A DNA stretch of 64,000 nt from Aquila chrysaetos chrysaetos (lineage: Eukaryota; Chordata; Aves; Accipitriformes; Accipitridae): the NCBI RefSeq assembly GCF_900496995.4, contig NC_044004.1, positions 57,008,224-57,072,223 on the forward strand. Reading direction: 5' to 3'. The position numbers and the translations under genes are program-made. Positions 1 to 12,950 of this stretch are shown here, one piece after another. Numbering within the stretch: position 1 is the stretch's first letter; each line of letters begins with the position of its first letter. The notes under the pieces were generated by a model that was given only the letters and a program-made list of their open reading frames with translations, did no database searches and was not told where the DNA came from.

Positions 1-2000
1 CTGGTGTGGTACAAATCCGATGGCAGGAACAGAATTCCCTGCTTTCCAGGGTGGAGGCTGGAAGGACAGATACATGCATGAACCTAGACACTCATCTCCT
101 TGACAGTCAAAATGTGTGTCAAAACTAACTGTTCCCTCTCCTGCCTCTGGGAGTGGACCTAGGAGAAGGCTGTAGATGCTGAGCTGGTCTGTCATCCCAG
201 GATGGAGAGCTAGCTCTGACATCAAGCAGTTACAAAAGCTGAATAAACCCCTCTTTATCTTCCTGTGACCATAAATCAGGAGCAAACTGCTTCACCAAGT
301 AGTCAGGGCCCCTGTACAGAAACAGATTGTTGTCCTCACATTTGTGAGAAGAATAGGACAAAGTATGCATAGATTTGACTTCCTACTTACAGAAAATAAG
401 TATATAATATTCCCATTCTTGGCATAAAGATTTATGTAGGGATTGTAGGGCTTTATCACCATTTTTAATACAGTTGAGATTAAAAAACTTTGAAGACAGT
501 GTTTCCCCTCTGTGACAGTTACTGCATGATCTGATGGAAAAGCTTCTGAATCAGCAATGAAGTGACAAAAAGAACAAAAGAGTTTGGCTTTCTGCCTATT
601 AGACTGCCCCAAAGCAGCTCTAGTAAAATATTTGAAGGATTTGCTGTCTATTTATAGTGCCATTTATATTCACTATTTTCAGTAAGAAAAGTAGCTGTCT
701 CCAAGCAGTGTACAATATAAATGGCTATGGACTTTCTCCCTGTAACATCTTAGTGCCACCATCACCACATAATAACAAATGAAAAACAATGAGAAGAGTT
801 ACAGACTTAGGAAACTGCAGAATAATGAATAGTTGGAGGGAAGTTATTTTTTAATTTCAGAGAAGGGCAAACCAAATTTTTTACTGGTTTATATTTGAGA
901 AGTAATAATTGATCTTATAACACTTAAATCATATTTATTCAAAACCTAAATCATACCTAATCCTTAGAATAATTTTGCAATGGTAACTGATCAGTTAGGA
1001 TTTCCATTGATGTGTGAGGAAATGAGTTGGCAAAGATCTGAATGATATGAACATGCTCACATCTGGTGTATTGGTCCATAAATCAGAACCTGGCCTTCTG
1101 ACACCCAGACCTTTTGTCATCATGTGGCCAGAGCATCTGGCAGCACAGAGCCAGTGCTACAATTTAAAGATTATATGGTTAACTGAGAAGGGGTTTTTGT
1201 GTAATTAAAATTTCTTCAGAACCATTAGTTGTATGTGGTAGCAAATACAGCGTAAACAGTAGACTTAAACACTGTTTTCAGTGCAGTACTAAAGCATCCC
1301 TAGGCTGTTGGTTTTCTCTCCCATGTACCTGGTGTGGATGTCCATCACTCTGACAATCTACAATAAATATAAAGCAGTCACCATGTCATCATTTTATAGT
1401 TGTAAGCTAATGGTATGAAATGAGTGACTGTAGAAGGGAATGGATATCAGTAGTGGGCAACTACAAAATATTGCTGGGTAAAATGGGATTATTGGTAACA
1501 AAATACTGAAGGGGCACATTTTGTTCTCTATATCTAGTATCATGCAAATGTCTATTTTTTTCTCTAACTTTCTATTTGTTAAGGGGAAATACATGACTAA
1601 AAATTTAGTATATACAAAATTGCTTACATCATTGCTTGCTTACATCAAGAGTAAGATATAGCAAGGAAGGCAACTCATAGAATTTATAATTTGATGAAAG
1701 TAAGAAGGAAAATTTGACCTTTGAGGAATTACAGCTGTAAAAAGATATTGAATAGGACACCTCACACCACTGTTGTTTTTTCTGTGCATGGGTTTAAGGA
1801 AGGGAGTGCTATCATGCAGATTTTGCCTCTCTGAAACCAAAACATGGGAAGGATATGACTTGCCTTATTTTTCTGAAACATGATATTCTGGTATAAGTAT
1901 GTCTCTGAAGTCTATTGCTAACTAGCCGTGTGCAGAATGGGTGAAAAGCTACATGAAAAATGACTATTTATGGCTTATAACTGCTTTTGAGATAAGCAGC
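1..2000. other. Non-coding AT-rich stretch, no recognisable element
   Basis: Frames here are short and interrupted, with no domain-like composition. The sequence is AT-leaning, especially around 840-970. I recognise no repeat family, RNA gene or splice-flanked exon. Confidence 0.6.
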
Positions 2001-2006
2001 ATGTAC

Positions 2007-2040
2007 ATATAGATATCTCTACATGTAGAGATATCTATAT
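2007..2040. repeat. Perfect 34-bp AT-rich palindrome
   Basis: Both 17-base arms pair without a mismatch around the centre between 2023 and 2024 (central six bases acatgt), with no spacer. Pairing breaks at 2006/2041, and alternating A/T-rich sequence continues on both sides. Such a sequence can form a cruciform or hairpin. It could be the relic of a small inverted-repeat element or a local fold-back replication event; no flanking target duplication is obvious. Confidence 0.9.
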
Positions 2041-2050
2041 ATGTAGACAT

Positions 2051-4170
2051 ATATTACGCATATAAAATGGGAAAAGGAGGAGAAAAATCCCCCTCTCAAT
2101 ATCCATACATACTTAATTTTAAAGCACACTGAACCATTGTTTTCATCCTCAAAATGGTCTGGTACCAGGATGAGGAGTTGCTTATTGTACAGGGTGATTT
2201 GAATTCAGGTGAAAGATTCAAGCCTAAAAGGCATTTTTCTGATGGTGATGCATTATTTGTTTGTTGTTTTATAAGTAAAAATCTAACTATGAAAGATTCA
2301 TTGAAGCCTTAAAGCAGCTATTCTGCTATGCCAAAGCTGTTAGACTCTGCTGAGGAACTAGCTCAAACAGAAAGTGCCACTTCCTTGATGTCAAGATTTG
2401 GTTTGTCCCAACGCAGAGATAACTTGCTGTCTGAGACACAGGCAGTCACACAGAGATCCTCTCTGCTCATTTATCTCAGCGTTGCTGCCACTGATGGTGA
2501 CTCCCGAATTGGCAAAGTGTCCCCTAGTCCTACAAAAACAAACATATGTCCTGAGGATGTTGTAGCTGTGGGAGCACAAACAGGACTGGGAGAGAGCACT
2601 GAAGTTCTTGCTATAGGCTAGCATGCCGTAGATAAATTTTGAAGAAGTGGGAAGTGATGGTGTGAGATTAATAAAAGTCAGAATAACTTTAATAATTAGC
2701 ACAGAGATCTCCCTGCAAGCTGCTTCCACAGTGACCGTCTATAAAAATGAATCACTGGGGGATGTGGCAGGAGGGAGGGGATGATGTGGAAGTGATGGTA
2801 TAACCTGGGGGACAAACAAACAATACTAAAGAGGGATACCAGTGAGGTAGCAGAAAGACCTGTCTTCCTTTTGAAAGTGACCCAAAACTAGGAGACTTGC
2901 TTTGATCCAATGGTAGCGCGGACGAGGGAAGAGAGGCATAGTACAAAATAGGACCTACTGTTTTGCTGAAAGTTAGTCTTTAACCAGGGCCCTCTTACAT
3001 CAAGTGTGATACAGGAGCACAGGAAATCTAGAGATTTGGGTACCCATCTGGGTAGGAGTGTGGTGGGGAAGAGAGGAGACTAAGAGAGAATGAGCATGCA
3101 AAGGAGAACACTTTTAAGATCATCAGTTTCAAACCAAGTCTCCCGAGTTTGGCTTTTTATGCAAGTTTCCCACTTTCTTGCAATGAGATTCCTGGGTATG
3201 ACAGACTTATCCTCTCCCATTTGGTTACCTTCCTGCTGGTGGGTCAGATACTACTCATACAGAAGCAAGCATAGGTTTTGCAGCTGGCTAGAAGCAAGTC
3301 TTTAGACTATATTAATTGAAACACTGCAAATTCATTTGCTAGTGGTTTAATAATGAGTTTAATAAATGAAGCCAATTCAGTTGAAGTTCTCTTTGCTGTG
3401 TTTATGACAACAGGCAATTCCTCAGTGCAATCTTAAAGAAAAGAAACAGCATTCAAAGTATTGAGAATTTTGCAAGGAGCAGGGAACCTGACCCGAGCAT
3501 TACCAGCTCTGAGCTGATGCACTTTACATAAGCGAGTCTTACTAGTGAAGAGAGAAGCTGCTGCTTTATTTTAACCAAAAAAGGGCATTCTCTCCCTCTT
3601 TATATTTAGCATACTGTGGACTTCAGTATAACACACTGAATTGTGTGGTGAAGATTCAAAGCAGCAGGTGGAGAGCAGGGTTAATGGCAACCTGGGCTGC
3701 GTGGGTGGGTGTTATTGGGCGCACCTGGAAGCACTGCTGCTGGGGTCCTGTGGGATAGCCCCGAACTGGGCAAGGGAGCAGACATTGCTTGGTGCTTCAG
3801 AGGTGTCCTCTCTTAAGAAGGGTGTATGGTTCAAGTAACCTGCCTTGGGCTGTCAGCGGGGTAGAAAGGAGGTTACCGAAGAGCTTGAAGAAGCAGGAAT
3901 ACTGTGCAAAGACAAAGCCTTTAATGTTCTATGCAAGAAGCATGCGGAGAAAAGAGTTGTGTTCCTACTTGGTGCTAAAGGTTAGTGATGTTCTTCTTAT
4001 TACCATGATTTCTTCTGACTGCTGTGGAGGACTAGGGAAGCTTCCAGCGGTTTTCTCTCTATCAATGCTAAGTGTGGCCTTTGAAGGGAGTGTACCATAT
4101 CAGGTATTTAGAGTGTACAAATAACTAAAACTAGGGTAGCCTGCTCTTCTTGACGTTCCTGCTAACAAGA
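2051..4170. other. Non-coding, nothing recognised
   Basis: The longest open frame (97 codons, 2328-2621, plus strand) has low-complexity composition, is overlapped by an equally long antisense frame, and matches no family I know. The stretch 2750-3090 is purine-biased. No repeats were recognised. Confidence 0.55.
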
Positions 4171-4177
4171 GTAGTTT

Positions 4178-4193
4178 AAAAAAAAAAAAAAAA
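4178..4193. repeat. A16 homopolymer
   Basis: A run of 16 A. There is no open frame, exon fusion or target-site duplication upstream that would mark it as the tail of a retrogene. Confidence 0.9.
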
Positions 4194-6390
4194 GTCTTAA
4201 AGCATATTAATCAGCAGTGAAAGCATAGCTTCAGAATGGAGTGATCAGAAAAATTTTCTTCAAAGTTAGCACACTTCTGATGCTTGGAACAGGCTCTCTG
4301 CACATCCTGTATAATTCGTATCTGTTTAAATTGTACTAGATATGTTGCTGGGAAATACTGGTGATGTTTTCCTTGTGCAAGTAAAACTAACTTTACCCTC
4401 CACATAACTAACTGCATTTAAAATGCTCTTCTTGATTAGGAGAGGAAAGTTTGATAAAAACAATGAAAACTTGCAATAAACTTTGTGCTAGGCTTTTGCA
4501 TTTACATCACATGTAAATGTAATCCCAAGGGAAAGGAAAAAATGAGGAAAACTCTATAAGCACAGGAAAGTTGATTGTTACAGTATCGCTTTCTGCTAAA
4601 GCTTCTTCTAGTTTACTTTTTTCCAGCTAAACCACTGCAATTTGTTGCCAGTCAACTATCAGTGGTAACCGGACAGTTTTAAGAAAGTTATTTGCTGAAT
4701 GGTCTTTGTAGCTCAGCGAGTGGGTTGCCATCAGGTCTAGAAATGCAGAAGTTAAAACAGTTGCAGCTGACTTCTGCTCATCCCTTTAATGATGCCAGTG
4801 CTGTGGTGGTGTCCCAGCAGACTGTTGACTTACAAATTATTCCTCTTTATGTTAGATAGGGAACCCTGGCTGCAGAAAGGTGTGGTGCCTAACTATGCCA
4901 AGTCTTACACATCTTGAGACTTTTATGTTTTCCTACTGTTGCTATAGAGTTTCACGTGCTACTGCAAATACCATGTAGCCACCTGCCTTATTTTCTCAGC
5001 AGGCAACAGAAGTTGCTTTTTACCAGTGTATGTGAGTTGGGTCTGAAGCAGTCACTGTATAATTAGAAAATAGCAGGGTTTAGTACTTTATTTTTTTCTG
5101 GATAACTTTAAATTCAAAGACAGTACCAACAAATATTAGTTGGTTTACTGTTCAGTTCACTATATATGAATTATTACAGTAACTGTGAGCTGATATGATG
5201 ATAAAGTTCACAAACTTTGTTTGTTTTATTTTTGCTTTTGCTCTTTTTATTTACCCAATAGCCTTTGTATACTTTCATGAAATTATAATCACGGGAAACT
5301 GTGTATGGGAGGTCTCAGAGCTGTATTGTAGACTTCTTCAGGCACAAAGCGTATTTGACCATGTGAGGGGTACTGCCAAAGTGTGTGTGTGGGAAATGTG
5401 TTTGAAACTTCTCTACAAACTTGTTCCACCTCTCTATTAGCCTGTGGAGTCTTTGTAAAGGTGTTTGCTTGTAGTGGTCTATTTTGGTCAGTGTTTCTGC
5501 TGGTAACTTAATGAGAATGAACTTCAGGAAGTGTTTTAACAAAGAACTTATTGCCTGAGCAGGGCTAAAGGGGAAGGTACAACCTGCGTAAGGTGTCTGT
5601 CTCAACACAGAAACAAGGAGGGATGAGGTGAGGAGAGTCATGCACACGCTAAATTTGTGTTGCTCACATACTTGGCTCATTAGTACCAAATGATCTGACC
5701 TCTAGCAGAGACAAGTTCCCAGGCTCTTGACAGAGGATGCCGGTCATTACAGCACACTGTTTTTAGGTTTTATTCACCGTTACATGTGGTGTTGGGGTGT
5801 CCAAGTTCCTCATGGTGTTTAGCTCTTGGTGCATCCTCAACAGACTAAGCTACAAATGTAAATGAGAGAGGTGGGAAGCTTTACTCCTTTCAAACTGTTA
5901 ATGGCTGCCTGCCTCTCTGGAGCCATCTGCACCATAAATGAACACTTTCAAGTCCTGTGCTTGGCTGATATGTACGTTATTGACTCACTGTGGGCATCGG
6001 ATTGCTTATGATCAGGCTGCTTGATACTTAAAATGCAGAATAAAGCCTCTCTACAAGTTAAATCTTGTTTTTCTTTGTACCTGTTTTAACTTTCTAATCT
6101 TACAGGTATGATTATATTAACTGGGATTAGTGCATGTAGCTTACTGCTGACTCTTGATTGAGATCAGACCAGATGGCAATTAATTGTACTGAGAGAAATA
6201 TAGGCTTGGGAGCATCCACTTTCAGCCCTGCCTTTTGGGTCAGCTGCAACAGTGCTATTTTGTAATTTCTAGTGTGCTAAATAATAAGCATGTCAAATGA
6301 AAGATGATGCTGCTGCTAATGGTCCTCCCTCTGAGAGCTTGCCTTTGGAGCACTTCACAAACACTAATTAAAGAATCACTGGAATAGGCT
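4194..6390. other. Non-coding, one weak SINE-tail resemblance
   Basis: No coding signal. Bases 6072-6125 faintly resemble the 'cctcagtttc...ctgtaaaatggg' tail of CORE-SINEs in the plus orientation, but the divergence is too great for a firm call. The remainder is unannotated single-copy-looking sequence. Confidence 0.5.
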
Positions 6391-6393
6391 TCA

Positions 6394-6535
6394 CCTACCA
6401 ATGGATTGATATTATTGTCTCTGCTTTTGTGGATGAGAAAATCAGTGCAGAAGGGATGACTTCCTGCGGAGGAAATCAGCATAGAACTGAGATTATTGAT
6501 CAGGTCTTAGCTCCCAGGTTTATGCTCAGATGTCT
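6394..6535 (-). mobile_element. MIR/CORE-SINE-like remnant
   Basis: Reading plus, the fragment follows the antisense order of a MIR-type SINE: a 'tattattgtct' segment, then a decayed 'gatgagaaaatc', an 'agtgcagaag' segment, 'agaactgagatt', and finally 'ggtcttagctcccagg'. The order and spacing match the family, while the bases are heavily diverged, as expected for an ancient amniote insertion. It is non-autonomous and inactive. Confidence 0.5.
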
Positions 6536-6755
6536 TGTTATACAGGGAGGACCCAGTGAAAATGCAGATATGAATATCAAGACACTAGAGCAACCCTTTT
6601 AAAAACAAATAAATAAAAATGCACCATCTATTGACAGAAACAGCTTTCCTAAGTGAGAATGCTTGCTTAGTTCCCCAACTTTATTCTTATTTCAGTCTCT
6701 GTCACTAGTGGAAAAACAAGCAAACCAAGGCAAGTTCTTCCTTACAGTTGATCTG

Positions 6756-6781
6756 CCCCCCCCCCCCCCCCCCCCCCCCCC
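6756..6781. repeat. C26 homopolymer
   Basis: An uninterrupted run of 26 C between 'atctg' and 'agccctg'. Tracts this long are unstable in replication and often mis-sized in assemblies, so the exact length is uncertain. Confidence 0.9.
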
Positions 6782-8040
6782 AGCCCTGCCCCTTAGTCTT
6801 TTTGCTTGATAACTGCTTCTAAAGTCTGGGCTCAAACGCATGTGTCAAAGGATTCATGACTTTCCTAAATGCAAGTCTGAAATTGTCTCTATTTTGCAAA
6901 CTGTCTTTGAATCTTATAATGAGCTGGCCTTTAAAAGTGATTTTTTTTTTTTTTGGCATAATGGCAATTTCTAACTGCTCTTGTAATCATCATTGCTTGT
7001 CATTTTCTTCTGGTCTAAGTAATGACTATATGGCTAAACTGTGTCAAGATGCCATGTATTCCTTTCTCTATTGCTGTTTCAACCTGTCATTATTATAATG
7101 AGTGTCACTGTATCATCCACTGTGTAGTCATCTCTCTCGCAACCCAGTTCCTTTGGCATTAACTTAATGAATAATATAGAGGAGAAATATTTCAAAACTC
7201 TGTGGCCAATTTAACAATCTGTGTATGTGACCAATCAAATTTTGCTGCTTTTCAGCCTTCATGTTCAAGTGTAATTCCCAGTTCTACTGAAATGATCTTT
7301 GTAAGGACCTTGCAGTCACTTCAGGAGGAGATGTAGCTAGAAAAGAAGTAACTTGTCCTTCATTGTGCAGCCTACCCAGAGGTTGTGCTCTAATTAATGG
7401 GTATGTGATTTGCATCAGTTATAATCATGTCTTACTATAGAAACACTCAGATTTTTTTTTTTCTTTACTGGGAATCTGTTTGTGTAAATATTCCATTCCT
7501 AATAAATTGGTATCATCAATGTCATGGTGGTACAGCTGACTTTAGCAACGTATGCCACAGATCTACATGGTGTTTGAACTGATAGAGTTCACTGTGCAAA
7601 TAACAGGCACAAAATACAATCTGATGCCAAATGATACCATGCAGTCAAAACCAGAAATCTTTTGAACAAGCCTAAACTCTTGCTTTAACCCATGTGCCAG
7701 GGCTTGTGGAAAAGGTGAAGAAGTCTGCAGGTTTGGGAAGAGTAGTGTGAAATCCAGACTGAATAAGGAAAGGACAAGAGGATATATAGAAAGAGAAATG
7801 AGAAGCCTTTATTCAAAAGGAAGAGGGAAGAAGAGGAGGATAAAAATGTGAACAGAAAAGAACCATAGATATAAGGAGAGAGCATGTGGGAGCACAGAGG
7901 AAGGAGCAAGATGCTTAGAAAAGGAGGGAGACACTATTTACCTAGCTGCTGACTCTGGCTTTTTAAGAAGATTTTTTTCATTGGTTTTCATATAGCTAAA
8001 CTACTAGGAAGCTGTGAGGAAATACTGCTATGTCTGTGTG
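6782..8040. other. Non-coding; POU octamer and GA-rich tract
   Basis: No gene is seen. A T run lies at about 6942-6954. Bases 7390-7430 hold 'taattaatgg' followed by a perfect octamer ATTTGCAT at 7408-7415, which is a POU-domain site by consensus. Bases 7735-7935 are strongly purine-biased on the plus strand (many GAA/GGA steps), with no discrete repeat unit. Confidence 0.5.
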
Positions 8041-8044
8041 TGAT

Positions 8045-8091
8045 GGGGGGGGGTGGGGTGGTTTTTTTTTTTTTTTTTTGGTTTTTTTTTT
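8045..8091. repeat. G9-T-G4 tract followed by T18 and T10 runs
   Basis: A guanine cluster (nine G, then T, then four G) passes directly into 18 T, two G and ten T. The G portion could contribute to a quadruplex. The T portion could be a reversed poly-A tail, but no retroposed body is recognised to the left of it on the minus reading. Confidence 0.85.
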
Positions 8092-8189
8092 AAATGCCCC
8101 AAAATAAAGGATGACTAAGTGTACAAAATCAAATTCTCAGAAGTTAGGAAATGCTAATGATCCTTGACCTTAACCAACCCCACTTGTGT

Positions 8190-8370
8190 ATTAGTTGTGA
8201 TAATCTTTAATTATGATTACATATGACTGGTTATTCAAAAGTAACCAGGCAGCATCAGGATTAGTGAATTTTATTTAATCAAGCAGCATGAAACACTTTT
8301 TATTGTAATTTATTAGTAAAGGCTTAAACTTCCTCACCTGACCTGGCAATCTAATGATAAAAAGTAAAGT
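8190..8370. promoter_or_regulatory. Candidate conserved non-coding element, homeodomain-type motifs
   Basis: This AT-rich but non-repetitive stretch packs several homeodomain-type cores (taattatgattac, ttatttaatcaa, tttattgtaatttatta) into about 180 bases. That density is typical of developmental enhancers, but it also arises by chance in AT-rich DNA. The call rests on composition only; conservation cannot be tested from one sequence. Confidence 0.25.
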
Positions 8371-11300
8371 AGCTCTATTTTCAAGGTATTTACACATAGT
8401 TTTAGATGCCAGCATATGTCTTTAGAAAGAGCACAGTTCACTACTCACCCTGACACTTGACTGCACCACTTCTTATTAAAATGTCATTGCAGGAAATTAC
8501 CTGAGATCCTCACCAGAAGAATATAAAAAAACATCTGCAAGGTTCTTGAATTGTTCCAATGAACTGCTTTTCATAAATAGGAAAAAAAAATTATAATGCT
8601 TTCTTTTCAAACAGTTATCAACTATGTCTCTCACAAATAACTATAATCAGCCTTTCCGGCATAGCTGTGCATGAGGCTGACTTCTCAGAACAGCAATATT
8701 CCAGTGATAGTAGAAGCATTTATTGCAGAAAGAAGCCAAATGTTCAGGTGACTTGATGGGGATGGGAGGGAAACTGTTTTTATTGTCATGGCCTGTAAAG
8801 TTGTCCTGCAATCCTATTTATCCTTGTCAAAGAAAATTCTTCCTTCCCCTCTCTGTATTGTAAAAAAGCATAGAGATCCTTGGTATCTTCCCCCTCCCCC
8901 TCAACCTGGGCTTGCCAAAACTCGTGTGTTCAACGGGCTTTAGTCATTGCTGTGAGTGGCACTTTCATAAAGAAGTTGTTGAGTTATAATATCTGTGAGC
9001 TTCAGCTGACATCAAAATGCCTCTTGTTTACCAAATGTAATAATGTTTGTGGCCTATGTCAGCAATCCTTATGGCTATGCAGAAGGAAGTAATGTCAATG
9101 TGCCCAGAGACTAAATAACTGTAATTGTTAACAGCAGATTCCATACAGGTAGAAAACAGGAGTCCAAGCTAATACTGGAACTTTGACTTGTAGGCTGAAA
9201 TCATATGTATCCATAGCATAGAAAAATAGCTGCCTATGTGTTGTGTGCAGCTCATTCACAATAAATAAACAATAGGCCCAGTAGAGTTGATTATGATGAC
9301 TTTCATTATTTGGTGATGTTTTGTTTCTGATGAAGTTGTGGACTTCAGCCTTCTGAAAATGCGACTCCAAACTGATGGCTTTCCATAGGTACCGTAGAAG
9401 TTTTAGCTGGCAGGAACAATCTTTTATGTATTGTTGCAGTTGAACTTTAGGCTGCCAAAGCAACTCTTGTTAGTTAAGTTTGAATACAGCCTATTTTGAG
9501 CTGTTTTGTGGTTTTAAAAAACACGACACAATGAAATTTAGGGGTTTTATTTATTTAAATAATAGAAGGAAAACTGAAACAGTGTTAAGACTGGGCTGGT
9601 TGAATGGGAATATAACTGCACACCAGAAATTCCTTCAGACTTGTTAATATGAAGTGTGATTTAATTTATCTGCAGTTCTTGTACATAGCAGTATGAGACC
9701 AGGTATTAGAAATCTGTGAGTAGGTTCTGGGCTTAGATTAAAGATCACTGATATTGGAAGTGTTATCCTTTTCTTTATAACATTCATATAACATCTGAAA
9801 AGGAGCTTGGAGAGAAAGGAATGGAAAAAAGTCAGGTTCTTTCCAAGATGGGCCCCTTGGCTTCTGGGAAGGAGCACAGAGCATCTACATGGGAAGGAGG
9901 CTAGAGGCTTAGGCTGGCTTTCATTCATCATTTCAATGCAGGTTTAACATGTCTGGAGATTTTGTGGCTGATTAAACTCCACTGTGTGAAAAAATTCCAC
10001 GTTTTCCCCTGTTTACATTGATAGACATGCACCACTGTCACTGCAGCATTGTTTTTTCTATTCATATCATGGAAAGGGTTGAGGGGAGGGTGTTGGAAAA
10101 TCCTGGCAGATTTTCTTCCTGTAGCATTATCCTATGTTGATTGTGGCAGGATGACCCCTTCCCAACTCATGCTCATGAGCTTTTTTCCTGCAGGCACCAA
10201 GGCTTGAAGGAGGGACGTGAGAAGAGTATACACACATCTTCCCCAGCACACAGGCTGAGAGATGTAAGCGGCTGGACCAGGGGACCTGAGCATGCTCCCA
10301 CCTTCTGCGCTCGAAAGGTGGCTTTGGTCATGCCTGCTGTATCATGTACTCTTACTTCTCAGTTGGCTCCTAGGTTCTGCCCCCTCGGGCAACTTCAGTC
10401 AGTGTCTGTTTCTGCAGTCTTGGTCTTTCTCTTGGGACAAACCTCCAAATTAAAGGCAGCTTTACTGCATCTCCAGAGTACACATTCCAGGACAGCTCTT
10501 TAGATGCTATGGACAAAACTATAACAGTTCAGCCTTCCTTCCCCCTATGCTGCCTTCCAGCATCCTTTCAGTAGCCTTTGTACCCTAAATTAATCCATGT
10601 GACCTTAAGTCCTGGCCCAGAACATGCCACACAGGCTATCAGCCTCCAGTTATGAAATACAGCTCTGGTGGGGTGTGACATGCTGCTTCAGGTGTGTCTC
10701 TGTGTTGGGGGGAACATACTGTAAAATAGTATTTATGTTTCAGGGTCATTGTGTGGTGTTTGCTTGTGACTCGGGCAAAGCGTAATGGAGAGTGGATGAG
10801 ACCAGCCTGCTTTGGAGGGACCCAACCTGCCCCAGTGCGTACTCCAGCGCTGTCAGCGTAGCCCTCCTGAGCCACGCTGAGCTGCGTGTTTGCTAGCAAA
10901 GTGTACGAGGCTGCATAGACTCTGCCTGGAGTTTTAAAAGAAAAGCCAAGCATTGCTGGGTTTTTAGGAAGAGCTGCACACAGCTGCTCTTCATGCTTGT
11001 TTTGGCACAGGCTGAAACATAAAGTATCCTCTGTATCTGAAAAGAAGCAGCTTGGGGGCTTATGTAAGCAGCAGCAAACAGATGACTGTTACTAACCAGG
11101 GGAATTATTCTCCTGCAGAGAACAGTAGCTTGGTTACCATTCAGCAAACACCCAGAACATAGTTGTGGTTATTCAGGGCCTTGCTTCCTTCTCCCTTTTC
11201 AGGACTCACCAGAGCAAAGGCAAGGACTCACTGAGAGTGCTTTTGTCCTTGAAATCTCATACTTCATGGTGCAAATGGCAACCACTTCTCCAGGACAGAG

Positions 11301-12950
11301 AACTTGCTCTGTAGTAAAGATGCTCAGCATTTAAATAAGTAAATAAATCTCTTACCTCTGTCACAGTGCACAGCCTGGGCATATCTGGTGGGAAAGACCT
11401 TGTTCCCCTTGTTTCTCTTCTCCTACCTTTAAGAGCATGTCTGGCAACATAAAGGGTTTGAAGAGTTTAGAGCTTTGACAGTGTTTTTTCCTCTCCATAC
11501 AGGTACAGTGGAAAGATGCTGAATATTGAAGTCTTCCAGGCAGAGGAGGTTGCTAGTACTGCACAATATCTCAGAAGTGTGGACCCACTTGTGTGAGCTC
11601 TTCTTCATCCTGCTGAGGTAGTTCAGTCTCTTCCCTTCAGGCTGCTCTTCACTCCTGTGAGTACACTGGTTTATTTTTTAAAAATATTTTTTAGTCTCCT
11701 GGTGTATCTTGGTATCTGCAATACCCTGTCTACTACTACCAGAGGCAGGGCATAGCTTTTCATCACTCTTCAGCCTCCTCTGCTGAAGACGAGTCATGGT
11801 ATGAATACATTCTGTGCCAAGTGGTAAAAGCACAGTGATGGAGCTACTGTCTGTTCTGCCACAGTTTGCAGCACACAGGGACGCAAGGAAACAAAGTTGT
11901 GCTATGTGTGAAAGGAGGAATTGGGGACCTGCACCTTTTATTTGGCTCAGTTGATATTGGTGGCTCAGGTATTAGAGAAGGAGGGTGAGGGGTGGATAAA
12001 CAACCCTCGTCTCAGCTTCCTCCCGACTGGAGGGTCTACCTGGCTTTTCAGTGTACTCCTGTTGTTTTGAGACCTGTTGCAAAACAGTTAAGTGATTGTG
12101 GGAGGGAATTTGTAAACCGTTGACATACATCATACAGCTTCCTTTATTTTTTTCTTTCATTCTTGTATAGCTTTTCTTTAACAGTTTAAACACTGATTTA
12201 CCTCAGTATGGATAACGTGCGCACAGGTAAATTTTGCAGACTAATTCCCATATGGGGAATAAGACGATGCTGTCAGTTGCTGACTGGAGCAGAGTCAAAA
12301 CACCGTATAATTTCATTTATTGAACCATCTGTTCAGGAGTGGCATTACAGGGCAGTAAGGCACATAAACTGAGAGTGAGAGGAAAGAACAGCAGTACCTT
12401 ACAGGAACACTATTCATTTAGTAATTTGTAAAGTCATATCTTGCTTACATACAAGTGCACTTCTGCAGCCACTGCTCCAAGCTGTGCTGGAGTTACCAGG
12501 TCCTCTGGCAGGTACCACTATTGTCCTTTGGCTTCTTCTAGTCCATGTTTATGTAGTCGACTGAGCACAACAGGATGGTGGTCAAGTGCTATATTTTATC
12601 AAAAGACATACTCTGAACAGAAACAATCCAATATGACTTTTGGTCTGCACCAAGGTGCAGTTTTGCATGGTTATAGTGGTTGAAAAATGAATTAAGCAGC
12701 AAGTGCATCTATACCTCCTGTTGAACCTCCAAACCCTGTGAAAGCACTCTATGTGGCTCCAAGCTGACTTGTAGGCGTACTTTCTGAGCACCAGCTACTG
12801 CTCACCATCTTTATGCTTCGGTGTGGGAGGGGGAGCAGCTGTTATTGCTGATCCTGTAACAAGCAAACACTTGCCAAATGCCAGTACCTATTAATTCCTC
12901 ACAGCTGTCTGAAATCTTTTAATATGTTTGCTGGCTACTGCAGGAAAGTC
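8371..12950. other. Non-coding, nothing firmly recognised
   Basis: All frames are short and unsupported. Bases 9255-9278 contain 'acaataaataaacaatagg', which joins SOX-type (ACAAT) and FOX-type (TAAACA) cores. The section from 10,140 to 11,150 is somewhat richer in GC, with several overlapping frames of about 80-120 codons on both strands, which is the pattern of chance frames. No repeats or RNA genes are recognised. Confidence 0.5.
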
